Positions 1 to 4,579 of a stretch of 9,735 bases of DNA are shown in pieces. The position numbers and the translations under genes were made by a program. The notes below the pieces were generated by a model. It was not told the origin of the DNA. It searched no databases and was given only the letters and a program-made list of their open reading frames with translations. The DNA comes from JARDZI01 sp041639705 (lineage in GTDB: Bacteria; Bacillota; Clostridia; Clostridiales; Caloramatoraceae), in NCBI GenBank assembly GCA_041639705.1, contig JBEQBT010000119.1, forward strand, positions 1 to 9,735, written 5' to 3'. Each line of letters opens with the position of its first letter. Position 1 is the stretch's first letter.

Positions 1-79
1 GCCCTTTTCTACAAATTTGAATTAAACTCTTCAGACATATTTTCAATCCAAAGAAAATTTGCTGAGGGATTTCCACTAA
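1..79 (-). mobile_element. fifth cassette, 5' part only
   Basis: The cassette begins on the minus strand with TTAGTGG directly after the G of the R' box at 80. Its own attC should therefore carry an R'' arm CCACTAAC outside the window. The 79 bases present hold no convincing start: an ATG opens a nine-codon frame that stops at once. A purine-rich AGAAAAGGG near the left edge could be the ribosome binding site of a gene just outside. Confidence 0.6.
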
Positions 80-193
80 CGTCCCCGTGTCTCCGACGCC
101 TTTGAGCCCTGTCAAGTGGCGAAAAGGTGTGTTGTGGCTTCTTCGAAGACTTGACCTTTTATTGCCACAGCGAACGGAGACACTTTGTTATCT
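74..193 (-). repeat. attC-like site 1 (end of cassette 4)
   Basis: Read on the minus strand, R'' is AGATAAC (193-187) and R' is GTTAGTG (80-74), with crossover between 80 and 79. Inside them the arms GTGTCTCCG and CGGAGACAC pair over 9 bases. The unpaired spacers between R and L are 3 bases on the R'' side and 6 on the R' side. As expected for a site sitting next to a foreign cassette, the outermost R'' and R' bases do not pair fully. Positions 81-193 are about 90 percent identical to 774-886 (about 11 differences in 113). Confidence 0.85.
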
Positions 194-305
194 GTCGTCC
201 CGGCACATTCGATGTTTCATGTAAAGCTGCATAAAGGATCTCTATACCTAATCTATTTTATAAAATACTATTTTTTTCATTTCAATTTGTAATATTTTTT
301 TCAGC

Positions 306-689
306 TTATTTCTGTTTTGAAATTTCTATTTTTTTCTGTTCAATATAATGTGTTGCATAAGCTTTTTCTATATTAGAATCTCCTGTCTTACTGAATTGTA
401 GATTATCTTTATTTCCCTTTCCCCATTTCTTATAAACTGTACATGAAGGTTTCAAATGATTGACTCCTGCATAGTTTTTTAATGTTTTCATTATTAATGA
501 CATCTTACTTAGATTTACATTACAAACTTTCTCTAAATATGGAACTTTTCCAAACCGCCATTCCTCATAATCCTTTTCGGATAAAACATTTATCTTTTTT
601 AAAATATCAACTGCTGAAACATATCCTTTAGTACCGATAATTTCATTTGCTGATTTCTCAACCATTACTTTAATCTCTTCATTATTCAT
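306..689 (-). CDS. cassette-borne protein of unknown function, 127 aa
   Basis: The start is taken at ATG 689-687 because AAGGAG (704-699) lies nine bases upstream. A longer frame from TTG at 710 would put that ribosome binding site inside the gene. The protein is small and basic, with no signal peptide or membrane segment, so probably cytoplasmic. Visible features are an N-terminal acidic/helical part, a tract WRFGKVPYLEKV near residues 44-55, and a conserved-looking C-terminal half with KPSCTVYKKWGKG, LQFSKTGD and KAYATHY. From memory, similar small proteins occur as hypothetical proteins in Firmicutes and in mobile DNA, but I cannot give a family name or function. It is the only gene of its cassette and is followed by attC-like site 1. 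The gene is complete, with no frameshift. Confidence 0.8.
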   Translation of the reverse strand: MNNEEIKVMVEKSANEIIGTKGYVSAVDILKKINVLSEKDYEEWRFGKVPYLEKVCNVNLSKMSLIMKTLKNYAGVNHLKPSCTVYKKWGKGNKDNLQFSKTGDSNIEKAYATHYIEQKKIEISKQK

Positions 690-698
690 ATGTAAATG

Positions 699-704
699 CT
701 CCTT
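699..704 (-). promoter_or_regulatory. ribosome binding site fixing the start at 689
   Basis: AAGGAG on the minus strand lies nine bases before ATG 689-687. It falls inside the longer open frame that begins at 710, which argues that the extra seven codons are not translated. Confidence 0.75.
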
Positions 705-766
705 ATGCAATCTTATAATTTTGTATGTAAATTATCTCTTCTATGTTTTCTTTTCTTAGGGATGGC

Positions 767-886
767 AGATAACGTCTCTGTGTCTCCGACGCCTTTGAGC
801 CTTGCCAAGTGGCGAAAAGGTGTGTTGTGGCTTCTTCGAAGGCTTTACTCCTTGTTGCCACAACGAACGGAGACACTTTGTTATCT
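767..886 (-). repeat. attC-like site 2 (end of cassette 3)
   Basis: On the minus strand R'' is AGATAAC (886-880) and R' is GTTATCT (773-767), crossover 773/772. L arms are 868-876 and 780-788 (9 paired bases), followed by two more pairs across an internal loop with two A on one side (866-867) and one (789) on the other. This gives the one-base asymmetry typical of attC. An inner inverted repeat GTTGTGGC (824-831) / GCCACAAC (857-864) caps the folded strand. Confidence 0.88.
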
Positions 887-955
887 GATGGTACAACTGT
901 ATGATCATCGATTTACTAGAATACCATTGTTTCTCTTTTAATAATCCCATTATGA

Positions 956-964
956 TGCTATAAT
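956..964 (+). promoter_or_regulatory. extended -10 promoter of the coiled-coil gene
   Basis: TGC followed by TATAAT is a perfect extended -10 element, 30 bases before the ATG at 995. The -35 region (TTTTAA) is poor, which extended -10 promoters tolerate. GAGGGAGG follows as the ribosome binding site. Confidence 0.65.
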
Positions 965-994
965 AGAAATATAATTCGAGGGAGGTATATTTCT

Positions 995-1276
995 ATGGAA
1001 GATAAGACTTTTGAATTACTTACAAAGTTATATTCAGAGTTTGTACAATTCAAAAATGAAGTAAATGAATTTAAAAGTGATATAACAGAAAAAGTAAATA
1101 AAAACAACCTTGTTCTCGAGGATGTCCAGGATAAATTGCATGAAATGTCTGAAATTCAAGAAAGTCATTATGAAGAAAATCAAAGGCATCATCAAGAAAT
1201 TGTTGAATTATTAACCGAAAAAATCACAACTGTTGAAATCGCAGTTAAAAATGCTAATATCAAAGCTGTAAAATAA
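995..1276 (+). CDS. small acidic coiled-coil protein, 93 aa
   Basis: A strong GAGGGAGG lies eleven bases upstream of the ATG, and a promoter and terminator frame the gene tightly, so it is a single-gene transcription unit. The sequence is almost entirely predicted helix, rich in E, K, N and Q. Heptad-like spacing of L, V and I runs through residues 4-90 (LLTKLYSEF, VLEDVQDKLHEM, IVELLTEKITTVEIAV). There is no signal peptide, membrane segment or enzyme motif. It resembles small Firmicute hypothetical proteins beginning with a TxELLTKLY-like segment; I recognise no named family. It could be an adaptor or regulator that acts through coiled-coil pairing, but this is inference. It is the only gene in the array read rightward, so it does not depend on a cassette promoter. 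Confidence 0.85.
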   Translation: MEDKTFELLTKLYSEFVQFKNEVNEFKSDITEKVNKNNLVLEDVQDKLHEMSEIQESHYEENQRHHQEIVELLTEKITTVEIAVKNANIKAVK

Positions 1277-1302
1277 AGCATCTATCATGCTTTATTTTTT
1301 TT
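1271..1302 (+). terminator. rho-independent terminator of the coiled-coil gene
   Basis: AAATAAAGCAT (1271-1281) pairs with ATGCTTTATTT (1287-1297) across a five-base loop, followed by a run of T to 1302. The left stem overlaps the TAA stop codon at 1274-1276. The stem is partly symmetrical, so it may also work weakly leftward. Confidence 0.8.
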
Positions 1303-1404
1303 GAAGCATTAATTTTTATACATATTATACCATAAAAGGCTACTCCATTTCCAAATGAAGGTATAATAATAAGACCCAAAATGCTGCCCCGGAATTGTAC
1401 TATC

Positions 1405-1536
1405 AGATAACGTCTCGTGTTCCTGAACCTTTCCAGACTTAGCTAACTCTTAGCTTAGTCTGGAAAGGTTGCAGAGACGCTTCCTCAGAGCACTACTTCA
1501 AAGTAAGTCTCTGCGAACAGGAACATTTTGTTATAC
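1405..1536 (-). repeat. attC-like site 3, branched (end of cassette 2)
   Basis: On the minus strand R'' is GTATAAC (1536-1530) and R' is GTTATCT (1411-1405), crossover 1411/1410. L arms TGTTCCTG (1418-1425) and CAGGAACA (1518-1525) pair over 8 bases, with spacers of 4 and 6. Unlike the other three sites, the central part holds two separate hairpins. One is 1426-1439 with 1457-1470 (14 pairs, extended inside by 1441-1445 with 1451-1455); the other is 1471-1478 with 1507-1514 (8 pairs). The folded strand would thus be Y-shaped. Confidence 0.85.
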
Positions 1537-2395
1537 GCAGCTTTAGCCGATACACTTTGTTCTAAGCCTATTTAATTAAACTTGACTTTACTTCATAACT
1601 ATAAGCAAATTGAGATGTTCACATTCTTTAGATTATGCGCTTAATATGTATTTAATAATGTCTGTTAAATCGTCTGTATCAACTGCATGCATAGCACTCT
1701 TTCGAACTTTCTCAGAACTGTTTATTGCAATAGATTTCCCACAGTATTCAAAAATTGGAATATCTGTTGAACCATCACCTACAGCAATACATTGTTCTGG
1801 TTTTATTTTGTTACTTTTACAAAAATGTTGTAAGCATTCAATTTTTTGTTCTGCCCCAATGTAATTAAGAATTTTTCCAGTAAATACTCCTTCAATCACT
1901 TCGTAATCACTACCATAATAATCATCAAATCCCCAGATTTCACATACAACTTTGGCTACTTGTTTTGGACCAACAGTAATAACAATGCATTTAATATTTT
2001 TTTCATGCAATGCTTCAACTACATTCTTGATATTTTTTAATGGTTTTGCAATTTTCAAAAAAGATTGAGCAATTTTACGTTCTTCAAGACCCAAAAGTAA
2101 TTCAGCTCTAAGGTAATCTGCTACTATGTAATTAATCAGACCTTTTTCTCCCTGTTCTTGAATGAAAGAGTGCTCTTTTTCTTTACCATTTAAAATACAT
2201 GGCAACATTACTGAATGGATTTCTCTAATCAGGGTGTCATCCAAGTCAAAACAAACAAGTTTCAATTTTGCCATTCTATATACACCTTCCCCAAATATAA
2301 ATTATTTAACTTCCTAATATATTACAATTTCTCATTAATAAATCCAAATATAAAAATTTTATATAATTACTTTCTATCAACTAAGTTGCGTATAA
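1411..2395 (-). mobile_element. gene cassette 2 (HAD phosphatase)
   Basis: The 985-base cassette lies between the crossover points of sites 4 and 3. It starts on the minus strand with TTATACGC, exactly complementary to its own R'' arm GCGTATAA at 1531-1538. It carries one gene in the array direction. The 94 bases between the gene and its attC include a short stretch similar to an attC arm (1552-1561). Confidence 0.83.
1633..2274 (-). CDS. HAD-superfamily phosphatase, SerB-like, 213 aa
   Basis: A cytoplasmic haloacid-dehalogenase-fold hydrolase, probably a Mg-dependent phosphomonoesterase. Motif I is FDLDDTL with nucleophile D10 and acid/base D12; motif II is the T100 in IVITVG; motif III is K144; motif IV is GDGSTD with D167 and D171. 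The helical cap lies between motif I and residue 80, as in HAD subfamily IB (phosphoserine phosphatase type). The length of 213 residues fits SerB-like proteins. The substrate cannot be read from the sequence; serine pathway genes are absent nearby, so a role in serine synthesis is not supported. ATG 2274 is preceded by GGGGAAGGTG (2292-2283). It is the single gene of cassette 2 and is complete, with all four motifs intact, so it is likely active. Confidence 0.88.
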   Translation of the reverse strand: MAKLKLVCFDLDDTLIREIHSVMLPCILNGKEKEHSFIQEQGEKGLINYIVADYLRAELLLGLEERKIAQSFLKIAKPLKNIKNVVEALHEKNIKCIVITVGPKQVAKVVCEIWGFDDYYGSDYEVIEGVFTGKILNYIGAEQKIECLQHFCKSNKIKPEQCIAVGDGSTDIPIFEYCGKSIAINSSEKVRKSAMHAVDTDDLTDIIKYILSA

Positions 2396-2508
2396 CGTTT
2401 TGCATGGCAGACGTGTCTGAAATAGGCGACAGCCATATTGAAGACATGTGTGCTGGGCTGCTTAAGCGCTTGACCACCCCCAGCACGAACTGCCATGCGT
2501 TGTTAGCT
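2390..2508 (-). repeat. attC-like site 4 (end of cassette 1)
   Basis: On the minus strand R'' is AGCTAAC (2508-2502) and R' is GTTATAC (2396-2390), crossover 2396/2395. L arms GCATGGCAG (2402-2410) and CTGCCATGC (2490-2498) pair over 9 bases. Then comes an internal loop with one A (2411) opposite two (2488-2489), and four further pairs (2412-2415 with 2484-2487). Spacers are 3 and 5 bases. The same loop geometry as in sites 1 and 2, despite a different stem sequence, shows the sites are one family. Confidence 0.88.
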
Positions 2509-3276
2509 GGAGTCCGACACCACTAAAAGTGCAATTGTCACTAAATAAAATCCATTTTTATTAAACATAATAAGAATATTCCTAACTAAATAAAAATTAT
2601 TTTACCTCATAATGGAGTTCAACAAATTGATTGAATTTCCTTATATTCCTTAATTTCAGTTCCAATTCAAAATCATTTTTCTTGAATAACGCTATTCCAT
2701 GACCTATTAGTGTAGGTGCGATAGTAATAATAAACTCATCAACTAATCTTTCTTTAATAAAAGAGTGTAATAGGTTCCCACCACCAACAAGCCATATGTT
2801 TCCTCCATCCAGTCTTTTGATTTTATTTGTAAATTCCACTATATCTTGATTTATAAATTCTACATTTTCATTCTTACCGCTTTCTGATTTTGAAAATACG
2901 TAACACTTTTTATTCTTATAGGGAAAATTACCTTTCTCTTTTTCAATAATCCAATCATAGGTTCTTCTTCCAATTAGAATAGTATCAACTGTATTGTAGA
3001 ATTCAGAATATCCATTATCTCCTTCGCCTTCAGTTTTAAATAACCATTCCAAGGAGTCATCTTCTGTTGCTATATAGCCATCTAAACTAGTTGCGATATA
3101 TAAAACTAATTTTCTTTTGCTTAACATCCATAAACCTCCATATTTCCAATGTTTTATCTAATTTATAATATAATTAGTGAACAATAAATTACTGAGACGT
3201 CTTGAATTACTATTGTGATTTTAAGTCTTTTTCAAACACCTACATTAATACTCTCTTCCTTTAGGATTTCAGCTAA
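2396..3276 (-). mobile_element. gene cassette 1 (DHFR-like reductase), attI-proximal
   Basis: The 881-base cassette runs from the candidate attI crossover to the site 4 crossover. Its minus-strand start TTAGCTG (3276-3270) is complementary to its own R'' arm CAGCTAA at 2503-2509. This places the attI crossover point. It holds one gene in the array direction, 149 bases from the cassette start. Confidence 0.8.
2597..3127 (-). CDS. RibD-C/dihydrofolate-reductase-like protein, 176 aa
   Basis: A cytoplasmic NADPH-type reductase of the RibD C-terminal / YwjB-YyaP group. The DHFR fold shows as KLVLYIATSLDGYIA at residues 6-20, W28 in the substrate-side loop, the nucleotide-binding LIGRRTYDW segment around 51-59, IWLVGGGNL around 111-119, and the C-terminal DEFIITIAPTLIGHGIALF strand. 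The family's usual length is 170-190 residues, so the gene is complete. The true substrate is not known for most members. These proteins are not the DfrA/DfrB enzymes that give trimethoprim resistance in classical integron cassettes, and nothing here shows resistance. ATG 3127 has GGAGG (3139-3135) seven bases upstream. The 149-base leader is very AT-rich and contains TATAAA-like -10 sequences, so it may have a promoter of its own as well as cassette transcription. Confidence 0.87.
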   Translation of the reverse strand: MLSKRKLVLYIATSLDGYIATEDDSLEWLFKTEGEGDNGYSEFYNTVDTILIGRRTYDWIIEKEKGNFPYKNKKCYVFSKSESGKNENVEFINQDIVEFTNKIKRLDGGNIWLVGGGNLLHSFIKERLVDEFIITIAPTLIGHGIALFKKNDFELELKLRNIRKFNQFVELHYEVK

Positions 3277-3344
3277 CTATTTCCCTATCGACCTCCCTGT
3301 CGCTTTTACCCCCAGTTGTAGTGGTATTACCGACGTTAGTGTCG
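3271..3344 (-). other. candidate attI recombination site
   Basis: The last few bases before cassette 1 give ATAG|TTAGCTG on the minus strand, with crossover between 3277 and 3276. Immediately upstream in the array direction are two copies of the palindrome CGAC-N6-GTCG, at 3289-3302 and 3331-3344. Their starts are 42 bases apart, about four helical turns. Known: attI sites consist of one simple crossover region plus extra recombinase-binding motifs. Inferred: the two palindromes are those motifs. The site lies in the 111 bases between the recombinase stop codon and cassette 1. Confidence 0.65.
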
Positions 3345-3363
3345 TTTATCATAACTCTGGCTG

Positions 3364-3372
3364 ATTATATCA
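3364..3372 (-). promoter_or_regulatory. candidate cassette promoter Pc (extended -10)
   Basis: TGATATAAT on the minus strand is a perfect extended -10 (TGnTATAAT) with no good -35. It lies just after the recombinase stop codon (3388-3390), about 87 bases before the attI crossover, pointing into the array. It would transcribe the attI region and then cassette 1. Confidence 0.55.
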
Positions 3373-3387
3373 TCATTCCTCTAAACT

Positions 3388-4440
3388 CTATTTTTTCAAC
3401 ATCTTGTCCAAAGGGCTTTGTATCTTAGATATACTCTTTTCTGTTACATGGGTATAGATTTCAGTAGTTTTAGAACTCTCATGACCTAATAGTTCTTGGA
3501 TATATCTTAAATCTATCCCCCCTTCTAACAAATGTGTTGCAAAACTATGCCTCAGTGAATGTACTGAAACTTTTTTCTTTATCTTAGAAATTGCACATGC
3601 ATTCTCGAATATTCTTTCGACTGTTCTGACAGTAAGGTATTCCTTCGGATCTTTCCCAGGAAACAACCATTTCTCGGGTTTGTACAATTTATAGTATTTT
3701 CTAAGTTGCTCCAGTGCAATTTCAGATAAAACAGTATATCTATCCTTCCTTCCCTTTCCTTGAACAACATGAATTAGCATTCTTTGACTGTCTATATCTT
3801 GAGATATTAGTTTTACAACTTCCCCAACTCTTAGCCCTGCTGAATATACAAGAAATAATATTGTTCTATGTTTTTCATTTTTTAATGCAGCAAGTATTGC
3901 TGCTACTTCTTGAAAACTTAATACATTAGGAAGCTTTTTCTCCTTTTTAGGTCTTGGTAAACTCTCAATAATTGTATTTTTCATCAACACTTCATTAAAC
4001 AGAAATTTTAAAGCACTTATGGCTTGGTTTGCATATGTATGTGAAACCTGACCTTCATCAAGTAAGAACAAAATATACTTTCTTATTTCTTGAGCTTCCA
4101 CATCTGATATATTTTTGTTTATAAAACTGGCAAATCGATTTATATGTCCTTTATATAGCTTTCTTGTTTTTAAACTATAGCCTTTCAATTTTAGCAGTTC
4201 ATCCAGAGAATTGAGTGCCTTGTCATTTTCAGGATTTTGTTGAAATTTAATATCTATTCTTTCATTTTTATAAAGTTTCTTTAAAGCTTCAAGGTTTTCA
4301 GCTGTATTAGGAATTGTCCATATTTTTTCTGATACGTCCCACTTATATCCACATATTGTTTTGATTTTCACTATTCTCTCAGGTGAATAATCAAATTTTA
4401 TTACCAATCTATCTTCTGATTTATCAATATTTACTGACAT
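3388..4440 (-). CDS. tyrosine recombinase, putative integron integrase, 350 aa
   Basis: Catalyses DNA strand exchange through a tyrosine-DNA link; here probably cassette insertion and excision. All catalytic residues are visible: R204 (SAGLRVGE), K229 (QGKGRKDR), H294 and R297 (HSLRHSFATHLL), H320 (LLGHESSKTT) and Y329 (EIYTHV). An N-terminal SAM-like core-binding domain covers about 77-160. The C-terminal QSPLDKM resembles the RSPLD end of IntI proteins. However, only about 35 residues separate WLF (258-260) from H294, so the insertion that marks classical IntI seems absent. Residues 1-70 form an extra module (YSPERIVKIKTI, KWDVSEKIWTIP) resembling a HARP-like domain. The start ATG 4440 has AGAAGGTG just upstream. 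A LexA box lies 24 bases before it. The 3' end faces attI. It could alternatively be a Xer-like recombinase unrelated to the array, but position and regulation argue against this. Confidence 0.85.
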   Translation of the reverse strand: MSVNIDKSEDRLVIKFDYSPERIVKIKTICGYKWDVSEKIWTIPNTAENLEALKKLYKNERIDIKFQQNPENDKALNSLDELLKLKGYSLKTRKLYKGHINRFASFINKNISDVEAQEIRKYILFLLDEGQVSHTYANQAISALKFLFNEVLMKNTIIESLPRPKKEKKLPNVLSFQEVAAILAALKNEKHRTILFLVYSAGLRVGEVVKLISQDIDSQRMLIHVVQGKGRKDRYTVLSEIALEQLRKYYKLYKPEKWLFPGKDPKEYLTVRTVERIFENACAISKIKKKVSVHSLRHSFATHLLEGGIDLRYIQELLGHESSKTTEIYTHVTEKSISKIQSPLDKMLKK

Positions 4441-4464
4441 GATTACACCTTCTACAAAGTTACT

Positions 4465-4478
4465 CGAACAAATGTTCT
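4465..4478. promoter_or_regulatory. LexA (SOS) box before the recombinase gene
   Basis: CGAACAAATGTTCT matches the Gram-positive LexA/Din-box consensus CGAACRNRYGTTYC at 13 of 14 positions (last base T instead of C). It is palindromic at its core, 24 bases upstream of the ATG and downstream of the best -10, where bound LexA would block transcription. Known: several proteobacterial intI genes are LexA-repressed. Inferred: this recombinase is induced by DNA damage. Confidence 0.82.
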
Positions 4479-4506
4479 ATTTGTATTTATAACCATGTTT
4501 TACTAA

Positions 4507-4515
4507 ATTATACCA
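4507..4515 (-). promoter_or_regulatory. likely recombinase promoter (extended -10)
   Basis: TGGTATAAT on the minus strand is an extended -10 element about 67 bases before the ATG, upstream of the LexA box. A second -10-like TATAAA at 4491-4486 would place the start of transcription right at the LexA box; both would be open to LexA repression. Confidence 0.55.
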
Positions 4516-4538
4516 TAATATTAAATATTCTGCTAAAT

Positions 4539-4574
4539 AAAAAAATCACCTCTGACCTAACATCAGAGGTGATT
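4539..4574 (-). terminator. terminator of the arginine deiminase operon
   Basis: A perfect 12-pair stem (4544-4555 with 4563-4574, loop CCTAACA) is followed on the minus strand by a run of seven T. It lies five bases after the arcC stop codon. It insulates the recombinase gene from arc transcription and marks the chromosome side of the integron. Confidence 0.92.
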
Positions 4575-4579
4575 ATAAA

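Larger units (their letters stand above)
80..772 (-). mobile_element. gene cassette 4 (unknown 127-residue protein)
   Basis: The 693-base cassette lies between the crossover points of sites 2 and 1. It starts TTATCTG on the minus strand, which pairs exactly with its own R'' arm CAGATAAC at 194-187. It contains one gene in the array direction. No strong promoter was found in its leader, so expression may need read-through or a promoter too weak to recognise. Confidence 0.8.
773..1410 (-). mobile_element. gene cassette 3 (coiled-coil protein, reversed gene)
   Basis: The 638-base cassette lies between the crossover points of sites 3 and 2. Its minus-strand start TTATCTGAT is complementary over nine bases to its own R'' arm at 881-889 (ATCAGATAA). 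The single gene runs against the array direction, with its own promoter and terminator. Such self-contained reversed genes are known from integron arrays, often for toxin-antitoxin or regulatory cassettes. Confidence 0.83.
1..4515 (-). mobile_element. integron-like element: recombinase, attI candidate and cassette array
   Basis: Seen: four attC-like sites of 119-132 bases separate unrelated genes, and a tyrosine recombinase gene lies beyond the first cassette. Outer arms of the sites begin AACAA and end ACGTT on the minus strand, as in classical attC sites, so the array runs leftward. Each cassette start matches its own attC arm. The sites are clearly richer in G and C than the AT-rich genes between them. 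Known: this layout (integrase, attI, array) defines an integron. Inferred: the element is complete on its right side and continues beyond position 1. No inverted terminal repeats, target duplication or transposase gene were seen, so the platform looks chromosomal rather than transposon-borne. Confidence 0.85.

Noticed and set aside
74..886. Composite transposon or insertion sequence flanked by 120-base repeats
   Set aside because: The repeats are in direct orientation, internally palindromic, and have relatives with different stems at 1405 and 2390; no transposase gene lies between them.
696..941. Open frame of 81 residues on the plus strand, and its minus-strand counterpart at 756-950
   Set aside because: Both run through attC-like site 2, have no ribosome binding site and no protein-like composition.
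74..2508. Array read rightward (plus strand as attC top strand)
   Set aside because: The minus-strand reading gives AACAA after R'' and ACGTT at R', as in classical sites, and only this reading makes cassette starts pair with their own R'' arms and places an attI beside the recombinase.
74..2508. CRISPR array
   Set aside because: Repeats are 119-132 bases, diverged, and separated by whole genes of 500-850 bases.
74..2508. Structured RNAs, riboswitches or tandem terminators explaining the hairpins
   Set aside because: The hairpins are bounded by conserved GTTA/TAAC cores, lack T runs, and follow genes on either strand.
2215..2526. Plus-strand frame of 103 residues
   Set aside because: It overlaps the HAD gene start and attC-like site 4 and lacks a start signal.
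2597..3127. Trimethoprim-resistance dihydrofolate reductase (dfr) cassette
   Set aside because: Motifs fit the RibD-C/YwjB-like group, not DfrA or DfrB; resistance cannot be claimed.
3331..3344. GTTAGTG at 3334-3340 as an attI crossover in the opposite direction
   Set aside because: It is on the wrong strand relative to the array, and the AGCTAAC at 3271-3277 alone matches cassette 1.
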